64,000 bases of DNA from Bacteroidales bacterium UBA4295 (GCA_002395805.1 DGVB01000026.1:29424-93423); one strand, 5' to 3'. Shown: positions 17,846 to 26,663, counted from the first letter of the stretch. Program-made: numbers and translations. The notes: generated by a model not told the origin, from the sequence alone.

Positions 17846-19073
17846 TTTCCTCCTGGTCGAGTTGTTGTTGTATTTCCGCCAGACGCGCCTTCAAATCCTC
17901 TATCTTACGCAACATATCGTCCACTATTTTGTTAGCGGTCTTAGACTTAGCCGTAAAGAATAAAATATTGTTCTCTGCGGTCTTGATCTCCTGCTGCAGT
18001 TTATCACGTAGTTTGCGAAGATTCGAACCTCCGGCATTAACCAAACGTTCCATCCTTTGTTTGCGACGTTCCTCTCTCGCCTGCTCGCGTGCTGCCTGAC
18101 GCTCGAGGTATTCTTTATGTTTCTGTTCGCGGATTTTCCGACGCTCGCGCAGTTCAACAAAGAATTCTTTCTTGGTAGCAAAGAACCGGTCACATTCAGC
18201 CCGGTAAGCCTCGTAAATGGACTGGTTATGTTTCTTCGGTGCGAAGCCGATTTTACGCCATTCGGCCTGCAGTTCCTGTACTTTTGCGGTCAGTTCTTCC
18301 CATTGTTTAGCATTCAGAGGCTCTCCGTTAACAAGCGGTTCATTAATCGCCTTGAGTTGATCAATGATAGCCTGTTTCCGCTCCAGATTCTCCTGTTCCT
18401 TGCGGTGCAGTTCATCAAAATAAGCCTGATGTTTCTTATTGATAACAGTCGAAGCTGCCTTGAATCGTTCCCAAAGGCTCTCCCGCAATTCGCGGGCTAC
18501 AGGACCTATCTCTGCCCATTCGTCATGCAACTGCTGGAGCATACGGCTGGCTTCCACGATATTCTCGTTGTTCTGCAGTTTCTCTGCCGCTTCGCACAAG
18601 AGGGTCTTGAGTTCCAGATTCTTCTTGAAATCCAGGTCTCGCAACTCGATATTGATTTTAACCAAATCATAGAATTGCTCTTGGTATTGCTGAAACGCCT
18701 TCCGAATCTCTTGCGTCTTTTCGGCAGATACAGGTCCTATTTTCTTCCATTCGGCCTGCAAATCCCGCATTCGTTGCAAATTCGCCATCACGCCATCCGC
18801 CGTAGCTCCTTCAACGAGTGCCTTCATCTCAGCCAGGATTGCTTGTTTTTTCTCCAAATTCTCTGCCTGTTCCTTCGCTTGAACTGCAGCTACCTCAGCC
18901 CGGCGGGTCTTATATTCCGTCAAGAGGGCCTTAAACTCATCCTCCGCTTCCTCCGATTCTATACTATAGAATTGCGTTTTAAGGTGATCCACTTGATCCT
19001 TTATCTCCGCCACGTCTTGCGTCAGGAGCAACTGCTTGAGTTCTTCAATAATTTCCTGTCTTGTGCTTGCCAT
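17838..19073 (-). CDS. DUF349 domain-containing coiled-coil protein
   Basis: 411 residues, strongly charged and helical. Repeated units of about 70 residues with the pattern LQAEWKKIGPV (near 110-120), LHDEWAEIGPV (near 185) and LQAEWRKIGFA (near 265) are the DUF349 repeats. The C-terminal third is a long coiled coil (RKIREQKHKEYLERQAARE...KARLAEIQQQLDQ). The molecular role of DUF349 proteins is not settled. ATG 19073 is chosen because the promoter at 19101-19132 lies just upstream; the longer frame from 19250 would cross both divergent promoters. Confidence 0.9.
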   Translation of the reverse strand: MASTRQEIIEELKQLLLTQDVAEIKDQVDHLKTQFYSIESEEAEDEFKALLTEYKTRRAEVAAVQAKEQAENLEKKQAILAEMKALVEGATADGVMANLQRMRDLQAEWKKIGPVSAEKTQEIRKAFQQYQEQFYDLVKINIELRDLDFKKNLELKTLLCEAAEKLQNNENIVEASRMLQQLHDEWAEIGPVARELRESLWERFKAASTVINKKHQAYFDELHRKEQENLERKQAIIDQLKAINEPLVNGEPLNAKQWEELTAKVQELQAEWRKIGFAPKKHNQSIYEAYRAECDRFFATKKEFFVELRERRKIREQKHKEYLERQAAREQAREERRKQRMERLVNAGGSNLRKLRDKLQQEIKTAENNILFFTAKSKTANKIVDDMLRKIEDLKARLAEIQQQLDQEENG

Positions 19074-19100
19074 AAGTATATTTACATTATTTTTGCGCTG

Positions 19101-19132
19101 CAAAGGTACAACTTTTTTCTGATATACACAAA
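19101..19132 (-). promoter_or_regulatory. Promoter of the DUF349-ftsE-aroK-sufE operon
   Basis: Minus-strand TTTG (19132-19129), 20-nt spacer, TACCTTTG (19108-19101). Confidence 0.8.
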
Positions 19133-19148
19133 GAAAAACACAGAAAAA

Positions 19149-19180
19149 TTTGTATATATGCATTTTTTGTAGTACCTTTG
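19149..19180 (+). promoter_or_regulatory. Promoter of the 19.2-28 kb gene run
   Basis: TTTG (19149-19152), 20-nt spacer, TACCTTTG (19173-19180). It is divergent from the DUF349 promoter 17 nt away. Confidence 0.8.
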
Positions 19181-19234
19181 TAGCCGATTTAATATGCGCT
19201 ATTACGTGCACATGCGAAGCAAAATACCGGAGAT

Positions 19235-20146
19235 ATGAAAAATATAGCATTTATTATCAATCCCGTATCGGGGAGTAAAGAGACACAGAACGCGAAGCGT
19301 AAGTTGCCGAAACTGATCATGCAGACGCTGGATAGCGAACAATGGTTACCTAATATATCTTTTACGGAGTATGCCGGTCACGCTACGGAGATGGCCTATC
19401 AGTTCGCCCGTATGGGTTTTGACGCAGTGGTTGCGGTAGGAGGAGATGGTACGGTAAACGAAGTAGCACGCGGCTTAGTCAAAGGAAACAGCCACCGCAT
19501 AAACGGCACAGCTCTCGGCATTATCCCGATGGGCAGCGGTAATGGTTTCGCCCGTCATTTAAACATCCCTATCCGCGCACAAAAAGCGATAGAGATGATC
19601 AATCACTCTGAGCCGATCAGTGTTGATTACGGTTTAGCCAACGGTCGTATGTTCGTCAGCACTTGTGGCACGGGATTTGATGCTCTAATAGCAGACCATT
19701 TTGCGGGCAGCAACAAACGCGGTTTTACTACATATCTGCAAAATATTCTGCACGATGTATTCAGTTACACGCCTCAGACATATCACATCATAGGTGACGG
19801 TTTGGACGTGACACATAAGGCATTTCTAATTACTTTTGCGAATGCCAACCAATGGGGATACGAAGCGCTTATTGCCCCGAAAGCAAGTGTACAAGACGGC
19901 AAAATGGATATTATGTTGATGTCGAGTCATGCAATTTTAGGCAGTGCAAGTCTAGCTCTCCGCCTTTTTGCCGGCAGTATTGACGACAGCCATTTCATGA
20001 ACACCATCCGTGCGAAAGAGGTAACACTGGAGCGCGAAGAAGCAGCACCGTTTCACATTGACGGCGATCCGGTGGAGATGGAGAAAGACATCCATATACA
20101 AATCATAGAGGACGGCTTGCGCGTTTTAGTAGAAAAGAGATTTTAA
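19235..20146 (+). CDS. YegS/BmrU-type lipid (diacylglycerol-like) kinase
   Basis: 303 residues. These kinases phosphorylate diacylglycerol or related lipids. The N-terminal motif FIINPVSGSK, the glycine-rich VGGDGTVNEVARGL, the PMGSGNGFARHL motif and the C-terminal HIDGDP are all in place. The protein is cytosolic or membrane-peripheral. First gene of a long plus-strand run. The lipid substrate cannot be read from sequence. Confidence 0.92.
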   Translation: MKNIAFIINPVSGSKETQNAKRKLPKLIMQTLDSEQWLPNISFTEYAGHATEMAYQFARMGFDAVVAVGGDGTVNEVARGLVKGNSHRINGTALGIIPMGSGNGFARHLNIPIRAQKAIEMINHSEPISVDYGLANGRMFVSTCGTGFDALIADHFAGSNKRGFTTYLQNILHDVFSYTPQTYHIIGDGLDVTHKAFLITFANANQWGYEALIAPKASVQDGKMDIMLMSSHAILGSASLALRLFAGSIDDSHFMNTIRAKEVTLEREEAAPFHIDGDPVEMEKDIHIQIIEDGLRVLVEKRF

Positions 20147-20176
20147 AAAATACGAATGACAAATTACGACTTACGA

Positions 20177-20611
20177 ATGGAACTGAAGATAATCAACAAG
20201 AGCAATAATCCGCTGCCGCGATATGAGAGTGCGCAGGCGGCAGGAATGGATATACGATGCAATATAGCCGAGGCTGTTACTTTGCAGCCGATGGAGCGTA
20301 GACTGATTCCGACAGGTTTGTTTATTGAGTTACCTGCGGGATACGAAGCGCAGATTCGTCCGCGCAGCGGTTTGGCACTCAAGCGCGGATTGACCGTACT
20401 GAACACTCCCGGCACTATTGATGCCGACTACCGCGGTGAGATAGGTGTGATACTGATCAACCTGAGCGGCGAAGCACAGACGATAGAACCGGGAGAGCGG
20501 ATATGCCAGATGGTAATTGCCAAACACGAGACGCCGGAAATAGTGGAAGCAGAAGAGTTGAGCGACACTGAGCGCGGCGCAGGCGGATTCGGACATTCCG
20601 GTCGAAAGTAG
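20177..20611 (+). CDS. dut: Deoxyuridine 5'-triphosphate nucleotidohydrolase (dUTPase)
   Basis: 144 residues. It hydrolyses dUTP to dUMP to keep uracil out of DNA. The five motifs are present: [45 protein letters not shown] and [12 protein letters not shown]. An in-frame ATG at 20156 would add MTNYDLR, which is just translated repeat sequence (ACGAATG and TTACGA units), so ATG 20177 is preferred. Confidence 0.95.
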   Translation: MELKIINKSNNPLPRYESAQAAGMDIRCNIAEAVTLQPMERRLIPTGLFIELPAGYEAQIRPRSGLALKRGLTVLNTPGTIDADYRGEIGVILINLSGEAQTIEPGERICQMVIAKHETPEIVEAEELSDTERGAGGFGHSGRK

Positions 20612-20649
20612 ATTTCGACGTTAAATTGTTAAAACGTTAAAGGGTTAAA

Positions 20650-21543
20650 ATGGTTTTACTGCGTAAAACGTTATATTTACTAATTGCTATTCTCTGTACT
20701 CTATCAGTTGAGGCCAAGAAGAAAGTGAGCCCTCCGTCTATGCCCGTGGAGCAACGGCAGCAGTTCACCTATTACTGGTACGCAGCGCGGCAGGCAATAG
20801 AAGAACAGCGATATGCAGATGCCTACGCACTCCTGCAGTTCTGCCAAACTATTAATCCCAATGACGGCCAGACCCTTTATTATTTAGGAATTCTCTACTT
20901 GGGGATACAACAAGAGGAGAAGGCGCAAGAATATTTTGACCGTGCCTACCAAATTATGCCCTATGGCACAGCACCGGCGGATTTGCTGGAGCGGATGAAA
21001 TTAAAGTTCATTATGGACAGGCAATGGAAACAGGCATTAGCGATGCAGGACGAATTGGACGAACGAGGCGGATACGATGCCTACAGTGCCATCGCGCGCT
21101 ACCGCATCTACGCCATGTGGGGCAAAAATAAGAAAGCCATTGCGGAAATAGACCGATACCTGGACATTGACCCAACGAACCTTCAGTTTCTGGCTTTCCG
21201 TCTGGAACTGATGGAGCGCACAGGCGCCAAACCGAAAGAACTATATGCCATCTACGAGCGGATATTGGAAATCAATCCTTACAATCTGATGGTACTCAAT
21301 AACTACGCGTACCATCTGGCGACCCACAAAGGCGATCTGACGAAAGCAGAACGGATGAGCCAGTTGACGATTCGCGAAGAACCCAACAATCCTATCTATC
21401 TGGATACGTACGGATGGATCCTGCACCTGCAGGGACAGGATGAACTAGCACAATTTTATCTCAACAAGGCACTGTGGAATGCTACCGACAGCAACAGAGA
21501 CGTTATTTTAGAACACTTGATTAAAGTGAAAGGTGAGAGATGA
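20650..21543 (+). CDS. Tetratricopeptide repeat protein, exported
   Basis: 297 residues with an N-terminal hydrophobic signal (LLRKTLYLLIAILCTLSVEA). TPR units are visible, for example LLQFCQTINPNDGQTLYYLG near residue 60 and ILEINPYNLMVLNNYAYHLA near 205, then YLDTYGWILHLQGQDELA. The protein is probably periplasmic or membrane-attached and a protein-protein interaction scaffold. It overlaps the next gene by 4 nt. The gap before it (20612-20649) holds GTTAAA repeats. Confidence 0.85.
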   Translation: MVLLRKTLYLLIAILCTLSVEAKKKVSPPSMPVEQRQQFTYYWYAARQAIEEQRYADAYALLQFCQTINPNDGQTLYYLGILYLGIQQEEKAQEYFDRAYQIMPYGTAPADLLERMKLKFIMDRQWKQALAMQDELDERGGYDAYSAIARYRIYAMWGKNKKAIAEIDRYLDIDPTNLQFLAFRLELMERTGAKPKELYAIYERILEINPYNLMVLNNYAYHLATHKGDLTKAERMSQLTIREEPNNPIYLDTYGWILHLQGQDELAQFYLNKALWNATDSNRDVILEHLIKVKGER

Positions 21544-22109
21544 AAATATATATATACATAGCATTGATTCCTTGCATGCTGATACTCATCGGTTGCGGAG
21601 CAAAGAAGCAGTCAGCAGTCAGCAGTCAGCAATCCGAAGTCAGCCAGGAGCCGGAAGAGCCGGCATGGCACACCTGTCTGATCCAGAGTGCCCGTGCCGC
21701 TATCTACACCAACGACGACAAGATCTCGGCGAATCTGACGATGCAAACCGTGCGTGACTCGATGATAGTGATTTCTGTCATGCCGATGTTCGGCATAGAA
21801 ATGATGAGGATAGAAGCGACTCCTCTTGAAATCATTGCGATTGACAAGATTCATGGCCAATATGCCATCGCTTCCTTCGCGGAACTAAATCGCAAATTGA
21901 CACCCAGCCTCAATTGGGATATCTTGCAGCAGATTACTACCGGCGAGTTACCTACGGGTGAGGAAAAAGCGCGGTTGGTATACACCTTTGGCGAAGATAT
22001 GGTCGAACTCGTCATTAACTACTCTCCCCGTAAGTTAGATGTGCCCGTCCGCGTCGGCAACCAACGGTTAGACAAATATACACGAATCGATATCAGCAAA
22101 TGGCTATAA
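21540..22109 (+). CDS. DUF4292-type lipoprotein
   Basis: 189 residues. Lipoprotein signal MKIYIYIALIPCMLILIGCG with lipobox LIGC. The mature protein resembles the LolA/LolB-like DUF4292 family of Bacteroidetes (ISANLTMQTVRDSMIVISVMPMFGIEMMRIEATP, then IDKIHGQYA). Directly after the lipidated Cys, five heptamers are translated as KQSAVSSQQSEVS, a linker with no family counterpart. It is flanked by TPR and EnvC-like genes in an overlapping operon. Confidence 0.8.
   Translation: MKIYIYIALIPCMLILIGCGAKKQSAVSSQQSEVSQEPEEPAWHTCLIQSARAAIYTNDDKISANLTMQTVRDSMIVISVMPMFGIEMMRIEATPLEIIAIDKIHGQYAIASFAELNRKLTPSLNWDILQQITTGELPTGEEKARLVYTFGEDMVELVINYSPRKLDVPVRVGNQRLDKYTRIDISKWL
21608..21642. repeat. Five GCAGTCA heptamers inside a lipoprotein gene
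   Basis: GCAGTCA three times, GCAATCC, GAAGTCA, in perfect 7-nt register and in frame, immediately after the lipobox. Confidence 0.88.
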
Positions 22110-23281
22110 TGAAACACATATTGGTCCTTTGTCTCTGCTTTTTACTCTTTGTCCCTGCATGGGGAGAGAATGTGAAAGACCTGCAGAAAAAGCAAAAGAA
22201 GCTGCAGCAGGAGATCGAACAGACAAACAAGATGCTAAAGCAGACAAAGAAAGACGAGACGGCAACGATGAACAAGTTGCAGCTAATCGGCAAGAATATC
22301 CAGAACCAGAAAAAACTGATACACACGCTGGATAATGAAATCACAGCGCTGAATCGCGAGATGAATCAGTTAAGCAGCAAACGAGACTCGTTGCAAACAG
22401 TGCTGGATGGATATAAAGCTGATTATGCCGAGATGGTTTGTCAGAGCCACTATGCGCGCGTGCAACAATCGCCTCTGCTGTTTCTGCTTAGCAGCGATAA
22501 TTTCCAGCAGTTAGCACGCCGTGCACGATACCTGCAGGAGTTTGCCCATTTCCGTCAGGAACAGGTGCGTCGCATTGAACGCACACAGGCCGAAATAGAT
22601 ACCCAAAACGAACTGCTGCAGGTCAACAAGAGCGACAAACAGACGGCATTGAGCACACGCAAACGGGAGCAGGAGAATCTCAAACGCGACGAGCGCAAAC
22701 AGCAAAGTATGCTGTCTCAATTGAAGAGCAAAGAGAAAGACCTGACCAAGCAGATTCAGCAGAAGCAGAAGAAAGTGAGTGAACTGAACAAGAAGATCGA
22801 CGAAATGGTTCGCAAGCAGGCAGAAAAAGCCTCCAAGACTACGCTGACCAAAGAACAGCAATTGATAGCAGGAGGATTTGAAGCCAATAAAGGGAGATTA
22901 CCATGGCCGGTAGAAAAAGGTATGATCAGCGGACATTTCGGCAAACAACAACACCCTGTATACAGCCAAGTGACGATAGACAACAAAGGTATTTATCTCC
23001 AGACCGTAGCCGGAACGAAAGCACGGTCCGTGTACAAAGGCGAAGTGACCAGTTGTTTCATGGTAGGCGGTACGTACGCTGTGATCATCCAGCACGGTAA
23101 CTACCGAACGGTATATTCCAACCTTTCCAAACTTGCTGTCAAACAAGGTGATATGGTAGAGACAAAACAAGTGATCGGCACCATCTTCACCGACCCCGAG
23201 CAAGACCAGAAAACAGAATTATATTTCCAGATTTACAAAGATAGAAACATTCTAAATCCCGAATTATGGATAGCAAAATAA
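22109..23281 (+). CDS. EnvC-like murein hydrolase activator (degenerate LytM)
   Basis: 390 residues: signal peptide (MKHILVLCLCFLLFVPAWGE), a long coiled coil (about 25-245) and a C-terminal LytM/M23 domain (about 275-390). The M23 zinc ligands are lost: the usual GxDI segment reads NKGIYLQT and the usual HxH reads YFQI. This pattern fits EnvC/NlpD proteins, which activate amidases instead of cutting peptidoglycan themselves. ATG 22109 overlaps the previous stop (TAATG); ATG 22100 is an in-frame alternative. Confidence 0.85.
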   Translation: MKHILVLCLCFLLFVPAWGENVKDLQKKQKKLQQEIEQTNKMLKQTKKDETATMNKLQLIGKNIQNQKKLIHTLDNEITALNREMNQLSSKRDSLQTVLDGYKADYAEMVCQSHYARVQQSPLLFLLSSDNFQQLARRARYLQEFAHFRQEQVRRIERTQAEIDTQNELLQVNKSDKQTALSTRKREQENLKRDERKQQSMLSQLKSKEKDLTKQIQQKQKKVSELNKKIDEMVRKQAEKASKTTLTKEQQLIAGGFEANKGRLPWPVEKGMISGHFGKQQHPVYSQVTIDNKGIYLQTVAGTKARSVYKGEVTSCFMVGGTYAVIIQHGNYRTVYSNLSKLAVKQGDMVETKQVIGTIFTDPEQDQKTELYFQIYKDRNILNPELWIAK

Positions 23282-23808
23282 AGTTGAAAGTAGAAAGTTT
23301 AAAGTTGATAGTTATTGCGCTTATCGCGCTCTTCTTTCTGCCCGGATGCAAGACCAATAACTGGGCGGACTGGAAAGTGCAGAACGAGATATGGCTGGAG
23401 CATAACAAAACCCAGGATAGTGTGCAGGTATCCTCTACCGGTCTGCAATACAAAATCATCAAGGACCCTTTGAAAGATACCGGAGAGATCACACCGAATC
23501 CGACAGCAACGATTGTATGTGATTATAAACTCAAACTCATCAACGGGAATATTATTGAAGCCAATAATAATGTAACACTCTCACTTGCTTCCGTCATTGC
23601 CGGCTTTGCTGAAGGATGTCATAAGATACATGTTCATGGCGACATCGAGTTATATATCCCAGCCTATTTAGGATACGACAAGATGAAATTCGACTCAAAC
23701 GAATATGGCAGTGCTGAAGGTTTCGGCACGGAAGGCACCCAGAGTTATATTCCTCCCTATTCCACCCTCATTTATACGATTCATCTATGCAGCGTAGTGG
23801 GAAATTAA
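23266..23808 (+). CDS. FKBP-type peptidyl-prolyl isomerase lipoprotein
   Basis: 180 residues. The signal (IVIALIALFFLPGC) ends in a lipobox LPGC. The mature part is FKBP-like: SSTGLQYKIIKDP, then ATIVCDYKLKLINGNIIEA, and near the end YIPPYSTLIYTIHLCSV. It is probably an outer-membrane-anchored periplasmic folding factor, although several FKBP active-site aromatic residues look altered. The positively charged N-region (KIKLKVESLK) is encoded by a heptamer array. It overlaps EnvC by 16 nt and the next gene by 22 nt. Confidence 0.82.
   Translation: MDSKIKLKVESLKLIVIALIALFFLPGCKTNNWADWKVQNEIWLEHNKTQDSVQVSSTGLQYKIIKDPLKDTGEITPNPTATIVCDYKLKLINGNIIEANNNVTLSLASVIAGFAEGCHKIHVHGDIELYIPAYLGYDKMKFDSNEYGSAEGFGTEGTQSYIPPYSTLIYTIHLCSVVGN
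23281..23308. repeat. Four AAGTTGA heptamers spanning a gene junction
   Basis: AAGTTGA, AAGTAGA, AAGTTTA, AAGTTGA. The array starts on the last base of the EnvC-like stop codon and encodes KLKVESLKL of the next protein. Confidence 0.85.
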
Positions 23809-24284
23809 TCACTTTATTCCTTATATTGTCGGGTCTGTTATCCTGTGAAGGCACAACCTTCCGCAGTAGTGTACCAGCCTACCCCGTGCGGGTGATAGTG
23901 GACACGCGCATCGGCGCATTCGTTCATTTTCAACCAGAAGCACTCGGTTCGTTTGTGGTAGCCAATAAAGAAGGATACTATCTGGATAACCAGTGGGTCT
24001 CCTCCTCTTCCGCTATGGATGCATACGGCTACGGAGGTGTAGTGGTTTATATTGGTGCCTTTGGCTATAATGCCTATGATTTGGCTTGTCCAAATTGCGC
24101 TGAGAAGGGTTCATGCAATCCCTGCCAAATCAGCGGAGGTTTCGCCCAATGCCCCAAATGCGAAGAAGAGTACGATATGCTTTCCGGCACCGCAGCGCCT
24201 CAGAAAGGCATCGCCCATGAAGCATTAAGAAGGCTCAATATCATCAATTCGGACGGACGTTTAACTATCACGCAAGGACAATGA
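23787..24284 (+). CDS. Cys-rich lipoprotein, Rieske-like in layout
   Basis: 165 residues. Lipoprotein signal (KLITLFLILSGLLSCEG). The C-terminal half reads YDLACPNCAEKGSCNPC and FAQCPKCEEEYDMLSGTAAPQKGIAHEAL, which follows the layout of Rieske-like proteins (CPH...CPxHG..FD...G....P) except that the His ligands are replaced by Cys. It may instead bind a structural zinc. It overlaps rimM by 4 nt (ATGA). The Rieske relation is an inference from spacing; the cofactor is unknown. Confidence 0.6.
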   Translation: MQRSGKLITLFLILSGLLSCEGTTFRSSVPAYPVRVIVDTRIGAFVHFQPEALGSFVVANKEGYYLDNQWVSSSSAMDAYGYGGVVVYIGAFGYNAYDLACPNCAEKGSCNPCQISGGFAQCPKCEEEYDMLSGTAAPQKGIAHEALRRLNIINSDGRLTITQGQ

Positions 24285-24685
24285 TCACGAAAGACGATTT
24301 GATATCCATCGGTGTGCTCAAACGCGCACACGACAAAGATCTGCCTGAGTTTATCTTCGTGCAGCGAGACGGATTGTTTGTACCATTTCGCTCTGAGAAC
24401 ATCGCTGAACTGCGAGGAGAAGAAGGGTTTGTACTGCGGACCGACATTCAAGACGAAGAGGACGGATTAATGACGTGGCAGGATCTGGTAGGATACACTC
24501 TGGAAGACGAAGGAGAGAATGGCGAATGGACAGAAGTGGGTGAGATAGCGGAGATCGACGAGAGTACCATCAACACACTTGCGATATTGGATGACGGACG
24601 AATGATGCCGCTGCATGAAGATTTTATCATAGAGATAAACGAAGAAAACCGCATACTTCGCGTACATTTTCCTTTTGCCATATGA
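24281..24685 (+). CDS. rimM: Ribosome maturation factor RimM, shortened
   Basis: 134 residues against about 170-180 for Bacteroidetes RimM. RimM binds S19 and helps 30S head maturation. The start ISIGVLKRAHD matches the RimM N-terminal KIGxFxKPHG region, FIFVQRDGLFVPF matches the LICLLDGxFVPFFIE strand, and the second PRC-barrel half is well kept (DLVGYTLED, VGEIAEIDESTINTLAI, PLHEDFIIEINEENRILRVHFP). About 35 residues of the first beta-barrel, between the PHG motif and LLDG, are missing, and GxKGEI is lost. It is adjacent to trmH. Overlaps of 4 nt on both sides support the boundaries. Confidence 0.83.
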   Translation: MITKDDLISIGVLKRAHDKDLPEFIFVQRDGLFVPFRSENIAELRGEEGFVLRTDIQDEEDGLMTWQDLVGYTLEDEGENGEWTEVGEIAEIDESTINTLAILDDGRMMPLHEDFIIEINEENRILRVHFPFAI

Positions 24686-25254
24686 GTAAAAAACTGACGA
24701 CAGCAGAGATGGGTCGCATGAACGTGGACCAGTACCGCGAAGCGGATAAACTGCCGCTGGTGGTCGTTCTCGACAATGTACGAAGCCAGCATAATGTAGG
24801 TGCGGTCTTTCGTACGGCAGACGCCATGCGCATTGAGCGAGTCGTGCTATGCGGTATCTGTTGCTGCCCGCCTAATCAGGAGATTCATAAAACCGCACTC
24901 GGTGCGGAAGAGAGCGTAGCATGGCAGTATTACAAGGATACCAAAGAAGCCGTGCAGGCGCTACAGGACGAAGGATATACCGTTTATGCCGTAGAGCAGG
25001 CACACGATTCTGTCACTCTCGAAGAGGTGGCAGAACAAATTTCAAAGATCAAAGATCAAAGTTCAAATAGTTCTAAAATAGCTGTAGTTTTAGGACATGA
25101 AGTGTTCGGTGTACAGCAAGAAGTAGTAGATATTTGCACTCAATGCATAGAGATACCCCAATACGGAACGAAGCACTCGATGAACGTGTCAGTAACGGCA
25201 GGCATCGTGATGTACCGCTTAGCCTCCTCTCTCCGGCTCGCGACAAAGAAGTAG
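24682..25254 (+). CDS. TrmH/SpoU family RNA 2'-O-methyltransferase
   Basis: 190 residues. SPOUT-fold enzyme using S-adenosylmethionine. Motif 1 is VLDNVRSQHNVGAVFRTADA, motif 2 VVLGHEVFGVQQ and motif 3 IPQYGTKHSMNVSVTAGIVMYRL, all intact. A four-unit heptamer array is translated in frame between motif 1 and motif 2 (SKIKDQSSNSS). The last 121 nt are also read in another frame as the start of the U32 gene. The exact target nucleotide is not determined. Confidence 0.9.
   Translation: MSKKLTTAEMGRMNVDQYREADKLPLVVVLDNVRSQHNVGAVFRTADAMRIERVVLCGICCCPPNQEIHKTALGAEESVAWQYYKDTKEAVQALQDEGYTVYAVEQAHDSVTLEEVAEQISKIKDQSSNSSKIAVVLGHEVFGVQQEVVDICTQCIEIPQYGTKHSMNVSVTAGIVMYRLASSLRLATKK
25042..25069. repeat. 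Four TCAAAGA heptamers inside the trmH gene
   Basis: TCAAAGA, TCAAAGA, TCAAAGT, TCAAATA in register, read as SKIKDQSSN. Confidence 0.85.
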
Positions 25255-26663
25255 CCAAAGCAGCTATTCAGGCCGGAGCGGATGCCATCTATATCGGTGC
25301 TCCTGCTTTTGGTGCGCGGCAAGCAGCCGGCAACAGTCTGGAGGATTTGGCAGCGGTAGTGAATTATGCCCACACATATGGGGTTCAAGTATTGGTGACA
25401 GTAAATACATTGCTTCGTGAAGAGGAATACCCGGAAGCGTTGAAGATGATTTATTCTCTTTATGAGATTGGCGTGGATGCACTTATTATTCAGGATCTGC
25501 ATCTGTTGGATTTCGACCTTCCCCCTATTCGTTTGCACGCTTCAACCCAATGCGACAACCGGACTCCCGAACACGTAGCCAAACTGCGCGATTTGGGTTT
25601 CAAACGTGTGGTATTGGCGCGCGAGTTGAGCATTGAAGAGATCCGAGCGATTCATGAAGCGGTACCAGATATTGAGTTAGAGGCATTCGTACACGGTGCT
25701 CTTTGCGTCAGTTATTCCGGCCGTTGTTATATTAGCGAAGTATTAGCCGGACGAAGCGCGAACAGAGGTGCTTGTGCGCAGTTCTGCCGCATGGCGTATG
25801 ACCTGTTGGACAGCGAGATGAATGAAGTGGTTGACGAACAAGGCGAACCGATTCATCAGCGTTATTTATTGTCCTTGCAGGACATGGACCGCTCAGCGTA
25901 TCTGCAGGAAATGATTGATGCCGGTGTGACGACCTTTAAGATTGAAGGCCGTCTCAAAGATGCCGACTACGTGACCAATATCACAGCGTATTACAGGGAG
26001 AAGTTAGACCGCTGCGCTGACGGAGTACAGAATACAGAGTACAAACCGATTTACACACGTAGTTTTACGCCTGATCCGGAGAAGACCTTCCATCGCGGAG
26101 GGATAGACTATTTCTTACATGGCCGCACACCTCATATGGCCAATTGGGAAACGCCCAAATCCACCGGCGAATATATCGGCGAAGTGCTGGAGACACGGGG
26201 AAATACACTCCGTGTGCGGTTGAAGGGAGGAATAGTTCTGCATAATGGTGACGGACTAACTGTCGGTAGTGAAGGTTTCTCCGTCAACGGCGTAGAAGAA
26301 AACATCGTTAAGATAAATAAGGAGCCTACCTCCGTCTCATCCCTAAAGGGAAAAGCTTTATACCGAAACCTCGATGTCGAGTTCACTAAGAACCTACACT
26401 CCGAGCGGCGGATTCCGGTAGATGTCGTTTTCCGCGAGACCGAAGAGGGTTTTTACATACAAATTGGCGACAAGGAGCACTCCTTTGCATACACAAAAGA
26501 GCCAGCAAAGAACGCAGAGAAAACGATGGAGACCATCCGTACGCAATTGAGTAAATTAGGCGACACACCCTATATCGCACGGAAAGTGAAGATAGAGAGT
26601 GAACCGTATTTTATACCGATTAGCATTTTGAACCAGTGGCGCAGAGAAACGATACATGAATAA
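25134..26663 (+). CDS. Peptidase U32 family protein (main part)
   Basis: 509 residues. U32 proteins of this type act in RNA hydroxylation (TrhP/RlhA relatives) or as collagenase-like proteases. The family core begins LSLLSPARDKEVAKAAIQAGADAIYIG and contains the signature EAFVHGALCVSYSGRCYIS and the Cys cluster ending RGACAQFCR. No start codon exists between the trmH stop and the core, so the gene must begin inside trmH (ATG 25134 or 25143), giving a 112-121 nt overlap in a different frame. The stop at 26661-26663 comes before the usual C-terminal Cys region, which continues in frame immediately downstream. Confidence 0.87.
   Translation: MHSMHRDTPIRNEALDERVSNGRHRDVPLSLLSPARDKEVAKAAIQAGADAIYIGAPAFGARQAAGNSLEDLAAVVNYAHTYGVQVLVTVNTLLREEEYPEALKMIYSLYEIGVDALIIQDLHLLDFDLPPIRLHASTQCDNRTPEHVAKLRDLGFKRVVLARELSIEEIRAIHEAVPDIELEAFVHGALCVSYSGRCYISEVLAGRSANRGACAQFCRMAYDLLDSEMNEVVDEQGEPIHQRYLLSLQDMDRSAYLQEMIDAGVTTFKIEGRLKDADYVTNITAYYREKLDRCADGVQNTEYKPIYTRSFTPDPEKTFHRGGIDYFLHGRTPHMANWETPKSTGEYIGEVLETRGNTLRVRLKGGIVLHNGDGLTVGSEGFSVNGVEENIVKINKEPTSVSSLKGKALYRNLDVEFTKNLHSERRIPVDVVFRETEEGFYIQIGDKEHSFAYTKEPAKNAEKTMETIRTQLSKLGDTPYIARKVKIESEPYFIPISILNQWRRETIHE

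Noticed and set aside
18057..19172. 371-codon Leu/Phe-rich plus-strand frame that looks like a membrane protein
   Set aside because: It is the complement of the Glu/Lys-rich DUF349 coiled coil; such mirrors always look hydrophobic.
17847..19250. Extended start for the DUF349 protein at 19250
   Set aside because: The extension spans two divergent promoters and encodes no family sequence.
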